The notes beneath the pieces were generated by a model, which searched no databases, was not told the DNA's origin, and saw only the letters and a program-made list of their open reading frames with translations. This document shows, piece after piece, positions 1-12,183 of a stretch of 64,000 nt of DNA (position 1 is the stretch's first letter; each line of letters opens with the position of its first letter). The position numbers and the translations under genes are program-made. Origin of the DNA: Agrostemma githago (Eukaryota; Streptophyta; Magnoliopsida; Caryophyllales; Caryophyllaceae); assembly GCA_958450325.1 (NCBI GenBank), contig OY288243.1, forward strand, positions 58,512,606 to 58,576,605, in the 5' to 3' direction.

Positions 1-3000
1 CCTGTCGCCTAACCTCCTCCACATGTCACCCCACTAACTCTCCTTCCATTACCGTCGGTGGTGGGGTGCGTCTCTCGGCCTATCTTGCTGATTCTTCCAT
101 GCATGTCATTGGGGTGGTGTTCCCCCTCCTCCCTATCCCACCTGCCGATGATTATGGTGTTGGATTTTCATATTGTTTGTGGATTTTTGTTAGGATCTAG
201 GTTTGCATGTTATAGATCTTGAGTGTGGACTAGGCTAGTATGCTATAGATCTTGAGTGTGGATCTAGATTTGCATGTTATAGATCTAGGCTAGTATGTGT
301 TTGGTGTAAGTAGACCTGATCATAGATTGATCTTGTATTGGAACTTTTGTTAGGATTTGGTTATGGGAATGTCCTTACCCTCGACTCTGCATGTTGCTTG
401 GTCTTTTGGTCAATTGGTCATATATGATTGTAAGGTTTGATAATCAAGCCCTAGGAGATTTCTCTCCACTGGAGGCGGACCTCGTCGCTCTGCAGTCACC
501 CATTTCTTTCTACATCCTTTTCGTAAGTGTATTTTAGTCTCGTCATTGTGCAGTTCATATGCGTAGATGGTATCTAAGAGTTAGCAGTTGTGTTGATTAA
601 GTGGATACAATGTAGATGGTATCTAGGAGTTGGTAGCTGTGTTGATAAAGTGGATGCAGACCCTCATGTCCAATCTTTCGTTAACCACCAGTTCACTGCA
701 ATCATCCGACGCTTTTATTTTACTGTTATACGAGTAGTATTTTATGGTCAATAATATGGATTCTGACTTCCGAGATCCCAAACATGTAATCTAGTGCCTT
801 TTGGTTAAAAAAAATAGATGTGCTTGTTTCCTAAATCATTCATGGTATCCAAATTAATTTCAGTCAGTAGTGTTTTCATTTTGCATTACCTTTTTTTGCC
901 ATTTTTTGCATTACCATTTGATTATACTCCGTATTAGTTAGGAACTATTACAAAATACCATGTATTATATCACCCTTGATTCCTAGTTCATCCCTACACT
1001 ACAAACCCACACCTGAACAATTGGAAGATGCCCTTAGACGTGCGTTGTAACACCACGGTCATCGTCGGTGCACTTCGATCAACATCCATACTAAACCCAG
1101 AAAAATCCTTCCGAAAACCTCAATTTCTTGAAAACTTGTACACCTCAATGACTCTTTTCCTTGATAAAGATATCTCGCAACACAATTTAACTCTGCCTAG
1201 AAAATCACTCATTGAAGGTTGATGATGAAAAGGAAATATTATAGGGGTTTGATCGGCCTAATTGAATGTTTAAGCTTTGGCTGATGATGGATGATGAGTC
1301 ATCCAAGTTGTTGAGGATGATTCTAATATGGTGATGATTAATGACAATGATGCTTATGATGAATGATTTTTTTAACTCAATTATTTTTGTTGATTCAATA
1401 ATATTTTTGATTAAGTTTGTGATAACTTTATGTTTTGATGAATAAGTATATATAACTGTACAAAGGTATTGTCATCCTTATGGAATTTAACTAGTTTTCG
1501 TGTCCGTGAAATTCACGTGTCTTGCAATGGTTTATTTGTGCGACCTTTCTTTATCGCAATACTTTTTTTTGTGAACGTTTGTTTTCAACGTAGAGATTAA
1601 TTGTTTAAAGAGTGAAAATTCTTAATGATTAGGTTGTTACACGAAGTTGTATAAACCCCAACTATAAGCGTAAGGTAAAAAATAACCGATGCTACTAAAT
1701 AAGGAATGTGCGAATCTGAGTAGGGCATACCTTCAAATCTTGTTGAACCAATTGAAATATAGTTCATGATAGCTGGGGAACAGTAGTACTTAAGTAATAA
1801 TCCTTTATTGTAATACGACACATTTAACTAACAATAATACGTAAATAATTTTTCAATCAATGCTTGTAGACTGCTTAATTGTGCCCGTCTTAAGTACATT
1901 GTAGACAAATTAGGGTCAATTTGCAGAATGAAACGAATGTAATGATTAGTTGTAAATGTAATTTGTTTTGTACTTACTGTTTTGGACGCTTTGAATTTTC
2001 TGTTTTATATGGAGTATTGGGAAGCATGTCGTCTTCTGCCGATTCTACGGTAGTGTATTTTTCCTCGTTTCCTTGTACGCTCATTTTTTTGTTGTTGTTG
2101 TAAATATCATTGACATTGTCAGTAGTTATTTTGAAATCAATAAATTAATCGTGTATACCTTGTCTAGGTCTTTGGTGGGTGTGGATTCATGCATCTCAGG
2201 CATAAATGTCTTTTGGACTTTAATTCTCTTTCACTCCCAAATTTATTTATCTCTAGCTTTACTTTGAAAGTATATGTCTTCCCAACACATTGTTGTAGAA
2301 TGTCAACTACTTTCCCTTTTTTGTCGTCCTGCAATACCATTCCATAGTGGGTGGTTAATACATTTTGATCTCCCTTAATATTGTATTTAATATTATTAAT
2401 ATTAATTCTAAAGTCATTACTTTCTCATATAAGTTCAACAGGTGAGTTATTGGCTTCCCTATAGAAATTGGCGATTACTCGTACAACATAAAAAATTTGC
2501 ATCTAAGTTTAATTTTACCTCTTATTTTCTCTAGATTCACCAAACCTCAAGTTATGTTGAAATAATGCCACGCATGTCATCAATTAACTACACAACTAAC
2601 TACTCAACTTGCCTTTTTATATATTGTGTCTCCGTCCGTTATCATGGTAATTTAGTCTATATATGCAAATAAAAGGTTTTTTAACGTTTTTGTTTCAAGC
2701 AAGCTTTAGCTTAATTATTACTCGTATTTACCTTTGGGTCGGGTAGGAAATCATCTGGCCACAATTAGCACACGTTTTATCTTCTCGAATGACTGTCTTG
2801 CATGTCGGACATGATTGATATTTCCTATCGACGTCGGTATTGGGTAATAAAGTAATAAATATATAGGTAGGTAGGATAGGATATTGTCCATTTCACGGGC
2901 TAGTGTTGGATTCCAAACTGCAAAGGCATGACCTGGTATTGGGTTAGTAAATAATAAATAAGAGCAGGAAGATACAAACTATAAATCATCTGTGTTACGG

Positions 3001-4281
3001 GATTAATCAGCTCCGTTGAGGTCAATAGTAAGAGGCCACCATTTTGCTAACGGGATACAGAGATAGATATTTCAGAACTCGAGACTCTCAGTTGGTACTG
3101 ATGCAAGTGGTGGAGGTGAAGTAGGTGTTCAACGCGGCCCCAACATAAAAAGCCAGAGAAAGTGCAGCTGGTAGTGATGTTCAACTACTTATCTTATACT
3201 CGTATGGAGTATCAAATGGTTATCCAGTACTAACTGATTTTTCTTTCTGTTCTTGCAAGTTGATTTACGGAGAGCAAATAACTGTGAAATAATGCTTACG
3301 AAAATAAATATTCCTCTCCCATATATGATGGTGAAGCTCTCTCTGATCTTGTTATCGGAGTAGAATAACTAAAGTATGCTTAGAGAACTTTTGTTTGGTG
3401 TAAAGAGTTGTATTTTTGGCTATGTGACTGAACAATTTCGTTATGCTTCATGCATACTTGTTGTCTTCACCATTAGTTCTGCATAATATTAATTAGACTC
3501 ATCCTCCACCACTTGAAGTTGCAGAGGGACGAAAAGAGGAAGACAAGTGAATGTTTCATTTTTTTCATTTGTATGAACTTGGAAAGTATATATACACTCA
3601 AATGACTCCTGAGCTTTGGATGCCATCATAACCGCGATAAATTTAATGCAGGAGAGCTTTAATGGATGATTAAATGAGTTGTAACGGATGACTTTGATTC
3701 CATTTCGAGGTGAAGGAAGAAGGGAGTAGAAGATTAGGAAACTTTGATTTAGGGTATTAGGATGAGTTTGATTTATTGTTTTGTATAGATTAGTTTGCCA
3801 CGTGTCAGCCTCTGGGGAGCCTCTGGGGAGTTGTCATCTTAATTTACTAAGAAAGGATGACTTTTTATTGTTTTATATAGATTGCTTAATAAGTCGGGAA
3901 TTAAGTGAAATAAGTATCGGAAATAAATTACGGTGGGAGTTTGAAAATATACGGAACAACGTTGATGGTAATTTGTAAAAAAACAAAATAAGTAATTTAT
4001 AAAATACCGTTAATACATGGTGATAATTTGTAAACACCAAATTTCAGAAAATAACAAAATTCACGCAACTTCGTTCACCTTCCCAAATTGTACGTACTTA
4101 ATCTGGACGATGAATCGCCAGGAAATGTATCTGCCAGTTGAAAGCTTAAACATTAATGCAGTTGGATCGTTGAACTTGAACTTGTACATGGCGATGTGTA
4201 TAATACAGAATTTACTTCTTATGATGCGACCAATTAAATTCATATCATAATGAGTAATGACCACAAGAAATATTATTGCGC
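1..4281. other. Intergenic region left of petC
   Basis: No convincing gene is visible on either strand; the longest open frames are under 80 codons and show no recognisable domain. The DNA is AT-rich with homopolymer runs, typical of plant intergenic sequence. It holds short local duplications (near 205-297, 563-657 and 3803-3830) and GAT/GAT-rich stretches near 1265-1370. The part next to 4282 should contain the petC 3' UTR and polyadenylation signals, which I cannot place exactly. Confidence 0.6.
563..657. repeat. Two-copy tandem duplication, about 49 bp unit
   Basis: Two successive copies start with GTAGATGGTATCTA at 563 and 612. They differ at a handful of positions. The duplication is short, non-coding, and has no visible link to a neighbouring element. 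Confidence 0.7.
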
Positions 4282-6555
4282 TTAAGCTGACCACCAAGGT
4301 GCTTCTCCAGTTCTGAAATCTGTTTCAGTCCATGGAACGAAAACCACTTTGCCGTCATCAATGTCACAGTGAGCCAGCGCTAGAGACTGCCATTCACATC
4401 AGTACGTACAGATCATGTTAGTGAAGGACATTGTATCAATTGCCATACTTTCAAATCAGAATTTCTTGCACGAGCCAGTATAAATGTTTCACTTTCACTA
4501 AATACTCCATCATTTTCGATAAATGGTAACAATGCAACGTATTGAACTGTTTGAAACTTTGAATTCAACATAAGCATTCTTTTAGTTTTCTATTTAGGAG
4601 GACATTCATGCAGTCAGTTAGCAATGTCACTGTAAGTGATTTTCTTCTTGACAAGAGATGGATATAGCAAAGACAACAGTAGTAATTGTGATCTTGCTAG
4701 TACAGTAAACATGGAAGTGTGATTACAGGATACATACCAGAGGTGCAGGTCCTCTTACAACTCTTCCTTGATTGTTGTATTGGGATCCGTGGCATGGACA
4801 TATGAATTTGTTCTCGGCAGAATTGAAAGGAACGACACAACCAAGATGTGTGCAGACAGCATTGATCCCAAATGTCGCGAGGGTTCTGTCGCTCTCGACA
4901 ACCAAGTAGGTAGGATCTCCCTGTCCATTAAACACCATAATGGCATCCTCACTGGAACCCGCCCAACAATAGGATATCGCTTGTATGTTTCAAAGAAGGT
5001 TTTTACATACCTTAAGTCCTTGAGAAAGTGTCCGGTCTCCTGGTCCATGATTCTTGAGCCACTCAGCCACAACTATATCATTTCCAAGGGCGTCCTTGGC
5101 AATTGTGCCTCCGGTGCCAGCACCTCCACTGTTTTTGTTAATTATTTATATAAAAAAAGGGTTAAGTTGTTGTTAAATTGCATTAACGGTTCTGGGCCAC
5201 GGCCAACACCCACGCAGTAGAAAGAGAGAGTCCACAATCTAGAAAGAGGGGGTTCCTCCCTACAACTAATTGGCAATAAAGGGAATAGCCTTCTAGTCAT
5301 ATAAAGTGGTAGAGGACTAAAGGCTCCTCTCTTCTATCAATATGGACAACTCACATGTGACAATCAAGTTAGAGCCAACTCTCGACACCCCCTCTAAATG
5401 TAAGGGAACCCTCTAAATGTAAGTTCCCTTACGAATGAGACTCGAGTCATTAACCGAAGAAATTTGTTCGGGTATAAGCTGTGGGCTCTGATGCCATGTT
5501 AAATTGCAAACGGGTCTACGCTACACCCGAAACGGAGTAGAGAGAATCCATAATACAAGTCCTAGCGTCCACTCTAAAACTAATTCACAATTGTATAACC
5601 TCCCTCCATCTCAGTCATTTGTTTACCTTTATTAGAATACCCCTCATAAATAATACTCCTTCCAGTTCTCTTGCTCTTTACCTTTCTTTTTTGGGTGAAA
5701 AATAAAGAAGGAAAAAAATGAGTGACTCAAAAAAGAAGGGAGAGGGAAATGGGAGGATAAATGCCTAAAAATGAAATATGGAAGATCATAGGAAGTCAGA
5801 GGGAGTACTATAAAAGTAAACAAATGATGGAGACGGAAAGAGTAATATGTAATTGGAGTATCTATGATGGTGAAAGAAGTGAGATGTGATAATTATATAC
5901 CCAGGAGGAACAAAGAAGGCAGTGTATGGAACGAGCATAAAGCCAGACGGAAGAGAAATAGCACCCAACAGCAACAGATTCAACAGCTTCCTTTTCTCCA
6001 TGTCAGGCACATTATCCGCCGATATGCTTGTTGCCTGGCATATTACACTCATCCCTCTTTCTTTTCCATTCCCCATCACCATTTTAACCCTGCTCACTTT
6101 TCCGACTCCCATTGATGAGGAGTACATCCCGCTCTTGCTCGAGCATAGCTAATAAATATATAAGGCAACACATGTATCAAAGTTTCGCAATATTAACTAA
6201 CTCAAATACTCTTATAATCCTACTCGTACCTAGGTATATGTAAACCACTCTTAGGACGACAGACTCTACAAGATGGCTCTTGCATGAACTTACCACAAGT
6301 TTTTGAACCACGAGGCTCGGCCTCACACCAATTTTAGTTTAGCATAGACGACGCATAGTTGATGTTTTTGTGATAGTATAGACACGCTAATAGGTGGACA
6401 ATAGATTAACTTAACCTAACTTGACGTTTTCTCAGTTGTCACTACTCTTACTAACAACATTATACGGAGGGTGTAATTAGAAGAGTAAAAAGAAGTCAAA
6501 GTAAGGAAGGAAGTACCTGAGATGGGGTGGCAACGGAGAGCGTGGAGGAAGCCAT
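4282..6555 (-). CDS. petC: Cytochrome b6f complex Rieske iron-sulfur subunit, chloroplast precursor (5 exons)
   Basis: PetC carries the 2Fe-2S cluster of the thylakoid cytochrome b6f complex and passes electrons from plastoquinol to cytochrome f. Exons on the minus strand are 6555-6517, 6148-5901, 5128-5011, 4920-4738 and 4386-4282. All introns are GT-AG, and the exons sum to 693 nt (230 codons plus stop), the length of spinach PetC. Residues 1 to about 51 form a Ser/basic transit peptide, with a likely cleavage site near the CQATS motif. Residues 68-94 are the single membrane helix, followed by a Gly-rich hinge. Box I (CTHLGC: C158, H160, C163) and box II (CPCHGS: C176, C178, H179) supply the cluster ligands and the disulfide. 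The start ATG opens MASSTLSVATPSQ, matching known transit peptides. No lesion is seen. Intron 2 (5129-5900) is loaded with small transposons. I consider it a functional host gene. Confidence 0.97.
5171..5598 (-). mobile_element. TRIM-like mini LTR retrotransposon in petC intron 2
   Basis: Two diverged copies of a short terminal repeat begin TGTTAAATTGCA at 5171 and 5497. Read on the minus strand they are LTR ends finishing in AATTTAACA. Immediately inside the 5497 copy, 5485-5496 is the reverse complement of TGGCATCAGAGC, an initiator-Met-tRNA primer site with one change. The internal segment is only about 130 bp and has no coding potential. The size and parts fit a TRIM. The 5' LTR (right side) is cut short where a MITE begins at about 5599. 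Divergence between the two repeats is high, so the element is old. Confidence 0.55.
5599..5842. mobile_element. Stowaway-type MITE (outer), petC intron 2
   Basis: Terminal inverted repeats of the CTCCCTCC family are visible: CTCCCTCCATCTCAGTCATT at the left and, on the other strand from 5842, a matching arm with CATTTGTTTAC in both. A TA follows the right end. The arms are separated by a second MITE at 5656-5805. The element lies inside an intron and does not disturb splice sites. Confidence 0.65.
5656..5805. mobile_element. Stowaway-type MITE (inner), nested in the MITE at 5599-5842
   Basis: The left end CTCCTTCCAG and right end CTGAGGGAG (as CTCCCTCTGAC on the other strand) are inverted repeats. 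They are flanked by TA at 5654-5655 and 5806-5807, the target duplication of Tc1/mariner-derived Stowaway MITEs. The element is 150 bp and non-coding. Confidence 0.6.
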
Positions 6556-6785
6556 CGTAAGATTGAGAAGAAATTATGATGAGGTGAAGAAGAAGAAGAA
6601 GATGGATTTGTGAGAAGCAGCAATCGACAATTTGAAGCCATTGGTTCAGAAGCGTTTGAGGATAAAATATGTCTTGTCTGTGGTGCGTGTAGCCTCAACG
6701 TTTTGGTGGAGGATAAGCTATGTCCATTGCGGACACTAGGATAATCCTTTTTTTCTTTTAATAAATCACGCCTTTTTTCGTTCAA
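6556..6785 (-). promoter_or_regulatory. petC upstream region and 5' UTR
   Basis: This is the only unique-looking sequence between the petC ATG and the first upstream transposon arm. On the minus strand it holds a CCAAT sequence near 6640, and GATAAG/GATAAA I-box-like motifs occur in inverted orientation near 6657-6717, which is common in photosynthesis-gene promoters. A CT-rich stretch just before the ATG looks like a leader. I see no clear TATA box. Motif presence is direct; regulatory use is inferred. Confidence 0.45.
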
Positions 6786-6905
6786 ATTTTATTTTTTGGA
6801 TTTTCCACCTGATATTCCTGAATTTTTACTTTTCTTCCTTGTATCCCTACCCTTTTTACATGTATACATGATACCCTTATACTTTACTAAAAGTATCTTT
6901 GGTAT
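6786..6905. repeat. Left arm of an old inverted-repeat element
   Basis: The arm contains a series such as TTTTTACTTTTCTTCC, then CCCTACC, then ATACCCTTATACTTT. It is a diverged reverse complement of 12255-12360. The pair flanks the copia element and its TGAAG target site, so an older, non-coding inverted-repeat transposon seems to have been split by the copia insertion. Its family and outer ends cannot be fixed by eye. Confidence 0.45.
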
Positions 6906-7178
6906 CCCTAAACTTTATTATTATCTTTATTAGTACCCCTAAATTATTTTTCTCGTTGGCAACAAATCACCTTTTTATGTTCAAGATTAAAAGTTAAACG
7001 TCATTTAACATACCTAATTAACCGATAATTGAACTTAAACTAACAATTTTGTACATGTTTGCAGTTATACTCTGAATCTAAACGGATTATATTTTTGACG
7101 TTTTATTGGCAAATCATATGATAACACTTAAATTAAGCTCAATTACTTGTTAATTATCTAAGTTAAATGATATTGAAG

Positions 7179-7551
7179 TGTTGTGCGGAAGCTAACAAAC
7201 ACGGCAATAATAAAAAGAAAGAGACCAAGATTTAACGTGGTTCACTAACAACTTGTTAGCTACGTCCACAAGCTAAGGGAAAAACTTTTACTATGTCAAG
7301 AATGCAAATTACAGACTCGTATGAGCTCTCTCTAAGTAATGACTTAAGAGACTCAAATATTTTTGGATGGATTCTAAGGTGGAGGGGAGACTCCTATATA
7401 TATGAAAAGAATCCCCTCACCTTTCTTAATCTTTCAATGTGGGACAAGAATACAATATATATGTTGTACATGAACCACACTTTCCTATTTCCTTAGATGT
7501 GGGACAACCACCAAATTAGGAAATATCAACTTCAAGTCACATATTCTAACA
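7179..7551 (-). repeat. 3' LTR of the Tork-like copia element
   Basis: It runs from TGTTGTGCGG to TTCTAACA in window orientation and is flanked on the left by the TGAAG duplication. It matches the second copy at 11806-12178 with about six substitutions. It contains an AT-rich TATATATATG stretch that could serve as a core promoter. Confidence 0.95.
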
Positions 7552-7630
7552 ATTCTCCACCTTGACTTGAACGATCGCATCTTTCAACGGTCTTCTGTCA
7601 ATAGTCGTTTTTCTCCCTTCCCTCGGTTGT

Positions 7631-7709
7631 CTTTTTCACCCAAGGCACGGGTCTTGCCTTTTTCACCCAAGACACGGGCTTTGCCTTTTTCACCCAAGGC
7701 ACGGGCCTG
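7631..7709. repeat. 27-bp tandem repeat, three copies, in the copia 3' UTR
   Basis: The phrase CTTTTTCACCCAAG recurs at 7631, 7658 and 7685, a 27 bp period, between the end of pol and the 3' LTR. Copies differ at one to three positions each. It is non-coding. Confidence 0.8.
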
Positions 7710-7759
7710 CTCCACCTAGGACTTAATACCCTTCGTGGAGATGTACAGCCCCAAAGGGC

Positions 7760-10700
7760 TTACATATAACTGTCAACATTTAGTAAATCCAAACAATGTT
7801 TGAATTTGCTAGGCGGAACCGGCTTAGTGAACATGTCAGCTGGATTATCAGCTGTCCCAACCTTTTTCACCACGATGCGCTTCTCACTACGTAGGAAATG
7901 ATACCTTACATCAATGTGTTTGGTTCTTTCATGATGCACCTGATCCTTAACAAGACATATAGCACTTAAGCTATCACAGTACACAACTGCTTGATCATGA
8001 TGTAACCCGAGATCGCTAACTAACCCTTTCAACCAAATACCCTCCTTGGCCGCTTCAGTTAAAGCCATGTACTCAGCCTCTATTGTTGACAAAGTAACAG
8101 ATGACTGTAGAGTAGCCTTCCAGCTAACAACAGATCCACCAAGAGTGTATACGTAGCCAGTCATTGATCTTCTACCGTCTACATCTGCTGCATAATCAGA
8201 ATCAGAATAACCCGTCACCAAACACGTTGTATCACACCCATATATGAGACCGACATCTGACGTTCCCCTCAAATAGCGGAATATCCGCTTAACTTGTTGC
8301 CAGTGTTCGCGGCCAGGTTGAGCCATAAACCTGCTTACAACACTAACAGCATGCGCAATATCAGGCCTCGTGCAAACCATAGCGTACATCAAGCTACCAA
8401 CTGCACTAGCATACGGAACACCTGACATGTATGTCTTCTCAGCTTCAGTTTGAGGTGCAAAAGAATTAGATAATCGAACATTCGCAGCCGATGGAGTTTT
8501 TATAGGTTTCGCGGCACTCATCCCAAACCTGGATAAAACCTTCAAAATATAACTTTTCTGTGATAAGAAAAGCTTCTTCTGAACCCGATCTCTATAAATC
8601 TCCATGCCGAGAATTTTCCTAGCTGCTCCCAAATCTTTCATATCAAACTCGGAACTGAGAAGTACCTTGAGCTTCTGAACATAAGACATCTTCTTCGCAG
8701 CTATGAGCATATCATCTACGTATAGGACCAAGTATAAATACGAGCCATCCTCCATTTTGTTATGATAAACACAACAATCATAAGGACTCCTATTGTAGCC
8801 ATGCCCTACCATAAAGTTGTCAAACTTCTTGTACCACTGTCTCGGTGATTGTTTGAGCCCGTATAAAGACTTCTTTACAAGCATAGGCCTCTTTTCCCGG
8901 AATTTCGAACCCCTCTGGCTGACTCATCAAGATATCTTCCTCTAACTCCCCATGAAGGAAAGCTGTCTTCACATCCAGTTGTTCTAGTTCTAGATCATAA
9001 TGAGCGACCATCGCTAAAAGAACTCGAATAGAAGTGTGTCGCACTACAGGAGAAAAGATCTCATTGTAGTCAACTTCTTCTTTCTGACTAAAACCTTTCG
9101 CGACTAGACGTGCCTTATATCTGATTCTTTCACCCTTTGTTGTTCCTTCTTTCCGTTTGAATACCCACTTGCAACCAACCACCTTCCTGCCTTGTGGCAC
9201 CTTAACTAGCTCCCATGTCTTGTTCTTGTGAAGAGACTCTATTTCCTCACTCATAGCAGTGATCCATTGCGCAGAATCACCACTAGAAACTGCTTCTCTA
9301 TAAGATAGTGGCTCAGATGACTCAATTTCGTCGGCTACTTGTAGTGCATATCCCACCATCTCTTCAGCATAGCAGTTCTGGGAACGAATTCTTCGCCCCT
9401 CTATCTCTTTGATCAACCTACTAGGCTCTCTTATTGTCCGTTTAGGACGCCCATCAGAAGCCTCCGGTTCATCAACACTGCACCCTTCTGGTTGACTTTC
9501 CTCCCCAGCCGGAGTAGTCTCTGGAGCTTCTTCTATAACTTGAATCGATGTTCCTGGTAACAACACGGCTGACGCTACATCTGGCTCCACCTGTTTCTCG
9601 AGACTATCATTCTTGTCTTGACTTGTTGAATTATCGGAAGACACAAACATAGAGCTTTCATCAAAAGTGACATCCCTGCTAAGAATGACACGGTTCTCTG
9701 ACGGAGACCAAATGCGGTATCCCTTAACTCCATCTCCATATCCCATAAAGCAACCCTTTTTGGCTCGCGGTTCTAGCTTTCCCTCATTTACATGATAATA
9801 GGCCAAACAACCAAAAACCTTCAGACATGAATAATCAGCATCTTTACCAGACCATACCTCATAAGGCGTCTTGCATTCAATCCCCGTATGAGGTGCACGA
9901 TTTATCAAGTAACAGGCTGTCTTCACAGCTTCACCCCAAAACTTCCTAGTCAACCCTACATTGGAGAGCATGCACCGAACTCTCTCAAGCAACGTCTGAT
10001 TCATGCGCTCTGCAACACCGTTTTGCTGCGGTGTTCCCCTAATGGTGTGATGCCTAGAAATCCCATTATCCTTGCAAAGCTCATTGAACTCAGACAAACA
10101 AAATTCCAGACCATTATCCGTTCGTAGCCCTTTGATCTTCTTTCCCGTTTGATTTTCCACCAACGCCTTCCACTGAATGAAGGTTTTAAGGACCTCACTC
10201 TTGTGCTTCAACAAATAAAGCCACGTGTACCTGGAGAAATCATCTATAAAGGTGACAAAATAGTGAAAACCTCCAATACCTTCTACGCGATCAGGACCCC
10301 AACAATCTGAATGAATATAATCAAGCGTTCCCTTGGTAGTGTGCACCCCTTTGCCGAACTTAGCACGATGCTTCTTCCCGAACACACAATGCTCACAGAA
10401 ACTAAGATTCTTCATCTTATACCTACCCAAAAGATCCCTCTTGGATAATATCTGCATCCCTCGTTCACCCATGTGACCAAGTCGCATATGCCATAACTTA
10501 GTCTCATCTGTATGACGATCCTCTGACGCTACAGCTGCAGAACCTGTCAACGTCATACCTTGCAAAAAATACAAGGTATTTCTCTTGATACCCGTCAGTA
10601 TCACCTTGGAGCCCTGCATAACGTTCAATGTCCCTTCTGAACCCGAAAAAGTGAAACCCTTTTCATCTAGAACACCAAGAGATATCAAATTTTTCTTCAA

Positions 10701-11748
10701 CAAGGGAACATGTCTTACGACAGTTAAAGTACGAATCATACCATCACATGTTTTAATCTTGATTGACCCTTTCCCAGAAACTTTGCAGACAGCATCATTT
10801 CCCATAACAACATTACCACCATTAAAGCTCTCATAAGTGAAAAACCAATCACGATGTGGACACATATGATATGAACAACCTGAGTGTAATACCCATTTGT
10901 CGGAAGGATGTTGAACCTTACTAACAGTTAAGGCTATATCATCCTCCGAATCGTACTTTTGACCCGGAACAATGGCTGCAGTTGAAGGCTTTTTCTTTGG
11001 ACAATCAGCCTTCCAATGTCCCGGTTCCTTACAAATGTGGCAAAGGTCATTTGGGCTTGGTTCTTTAGGTTTAGATTTGGACTTATTCTTTTTCTTACCT
11101 CCTTGGCCCTTCCCCTTGGATGTATTAACTACTAACCCGACATTATGACTTTCACCCACATCAATTGTCGCCTTTTGACGCAACTCCCTAGTGTGAAGGG
11201 CCGACTTCACCTCTTCTAGGGTCAAGGTTTCTTTCCCAACAACAAATGACTCAACAAAATTTTCATACGAGTTAGGCAAAGAAACAAGCAGTATTAAGGC
11301 AGCATCCTCATCCTCGACCTTAACATCTATATTACATAAGTCAAGCAATATAGTATTTAATCTATCGAGATGATCTCTAAGGGACATACCATCTTACATT
11401 CGGAGGCTAAACAAGCGTTGCTTCAAACTTGTTGGTGAGCGACTTCGTCATAAACAAAGACTCCAACTTTGACCAAAGCCCCAAGGCAGTATCTTCGTCA
11501 GCAACTTCGGTGATGACGTCATCCGCCAAGCATAACAAAATGGTGGAGTGAGCTTTCTCCTCCATCACCTCCAATTCGGCAGCTGTGATGCCCCCCTTTG
11601 TAGGTTTCGCTCCCTCAGCTGACACCGTAGCCTTAATACCCTTCGTCAAGGGTTTCCAAATACCTTGCTGCTTAAGCAAGGCCTTCATCTTAATTTGCCA
11701 TAGCCCAAAGCCATTCCTCCCCGTGAACTTCTCAATCTTCATACTCAT
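7760..11748 (-). pseudogene. Gag-pol polyprotein of the Tork-like copia element (frameshifted)
   Basis: It encodes the capsid and replication enzymes of the element. Gag starts at 11748 (MSMKIEKFTG). Recognisable parts in order are the UBN2-type gag, a CCHC zinc knuckle (CHICKEPGHWKADC), protease, the HHCC integrase finger with a D-D-E core ending in the GVAERMN motif, RT with YVDDM, and Ty1-type RNase H. The lesions I see are a frameshift near 11420 with a TAA a few codons later, a frameshift near 8877 that looks like a small deletion in the RT core, and protease HSG where the family has DSG, which removes the catalytic aspartate. Apart from these the frame is open for more than 850 codons, so decay is recent. 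The product could not mature even if read through. Confidence 0.93.
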
Positions 11749-11790
11749 TGCCGCAATTTCCCGAGATCACAGATACCCGAGATACCTTGA

Positions 11791-11802
11791 GCTCTGATAC
11801 CA
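11791..11802 (-). other. Primer binding site, tRNA-iMet type
   Basis: On the minus strand it reads TGGTATCAGAGC, complementary to the 3' end of initiator methionine tRNA. It lies three bases inside the 5' LTR, as is standard for plant copia elements. It would prime minus-strand cDNA synthesis. Confidence 0.93.
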
Positions 11803-11805
11803 GTT

Positions 11806-12178
11806 TGTTGTGCGGAAGCTAACAAACACGACAATAATAAAAAGAAAGAGACCAAGATTTAACGTGGTTCACTAACAACTTGTTAGCAACGTCCACAGGC
11901 GAAGGGAAAAACTTTTACTATGTCGAGAATGCAAATTACAGACTCGTATGAGCTCTCTCTAAGTAATGACTTAAGAGACTCAAATATTTTTGGATGGATT
12001 CTAAGGTGGAGGGGAGACTCCTATATATATGAAAATAATCCCCTCACCTTTCTTAATCTTTCAATGTGGGACAAGAATACAATATATATGTTGTACATGA
12101 ACCACACTTTCCTATTTCCTTAGATGTGGGACAACCACCAAATTAGGAAATATCAACTTCAAGTCACATATTCTAACA
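11806..12178 (-). repeat. 5' LTR of the Tork-like copia element
   Basis: It is 373 bp, the same length as its partner at 7179-7551, with TG...CA ends and the TGAAG duplication immediately to the right. On the minus strand it precedes the primer site and gag, so it is the promoter LTR. Confidence 0.95.
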
Positions 12179-12183
12179 TGAAG

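Larger units (their letters stand above)
7179..12178 (-). mobile_element. Ty1/copia LTR retrotransposon, Tork/TNT1-like, full length
   Basis: This is a complete 5,000 bp element bounded by 373 bp LTRs and by the 5 bp target duplication TGAAG (7174-7178 and 12179-12183). On the minus strand the order is 5' LTR, tRNA-iMet primer site, gag, protease, integrase, reverse transcriptase, RNase H, 3' UTR and 3' LTR, which is the Pseudoviridae order. The two LTRs differ at about six positions (about 1.6%), so insertion is geologically recent. At least two frameshifts, one stop and a changed protease active-site residue make this copy non-autonomous. It sits about 620 bp upstream of the petC start codon. 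Confidence 0.95.

Noticed and set aside
985..1018. Left CACTA terminus (CACTACAAACCC)
   Set aside because: It matches only the first eight bases of the terminus at 45071 and lies beyond petC, with no subterminal motif array.
4768..5220. Plus-strand open frame of 150 codons over petC
   Set aside because: It is the antisense shadow of petC exons 3 and 4; the minus-strand exons carry both Rieske motifs.
5171..5598. Cassandra-type TRIM with 5S rRNA
   Set aside because: No 5S promoter-like sequence is visible in the repeats.
5864..6152. Plus-strand open frames opposite petC exon 2
   Set aside because: They lie opposite the coding exon and show no domain.
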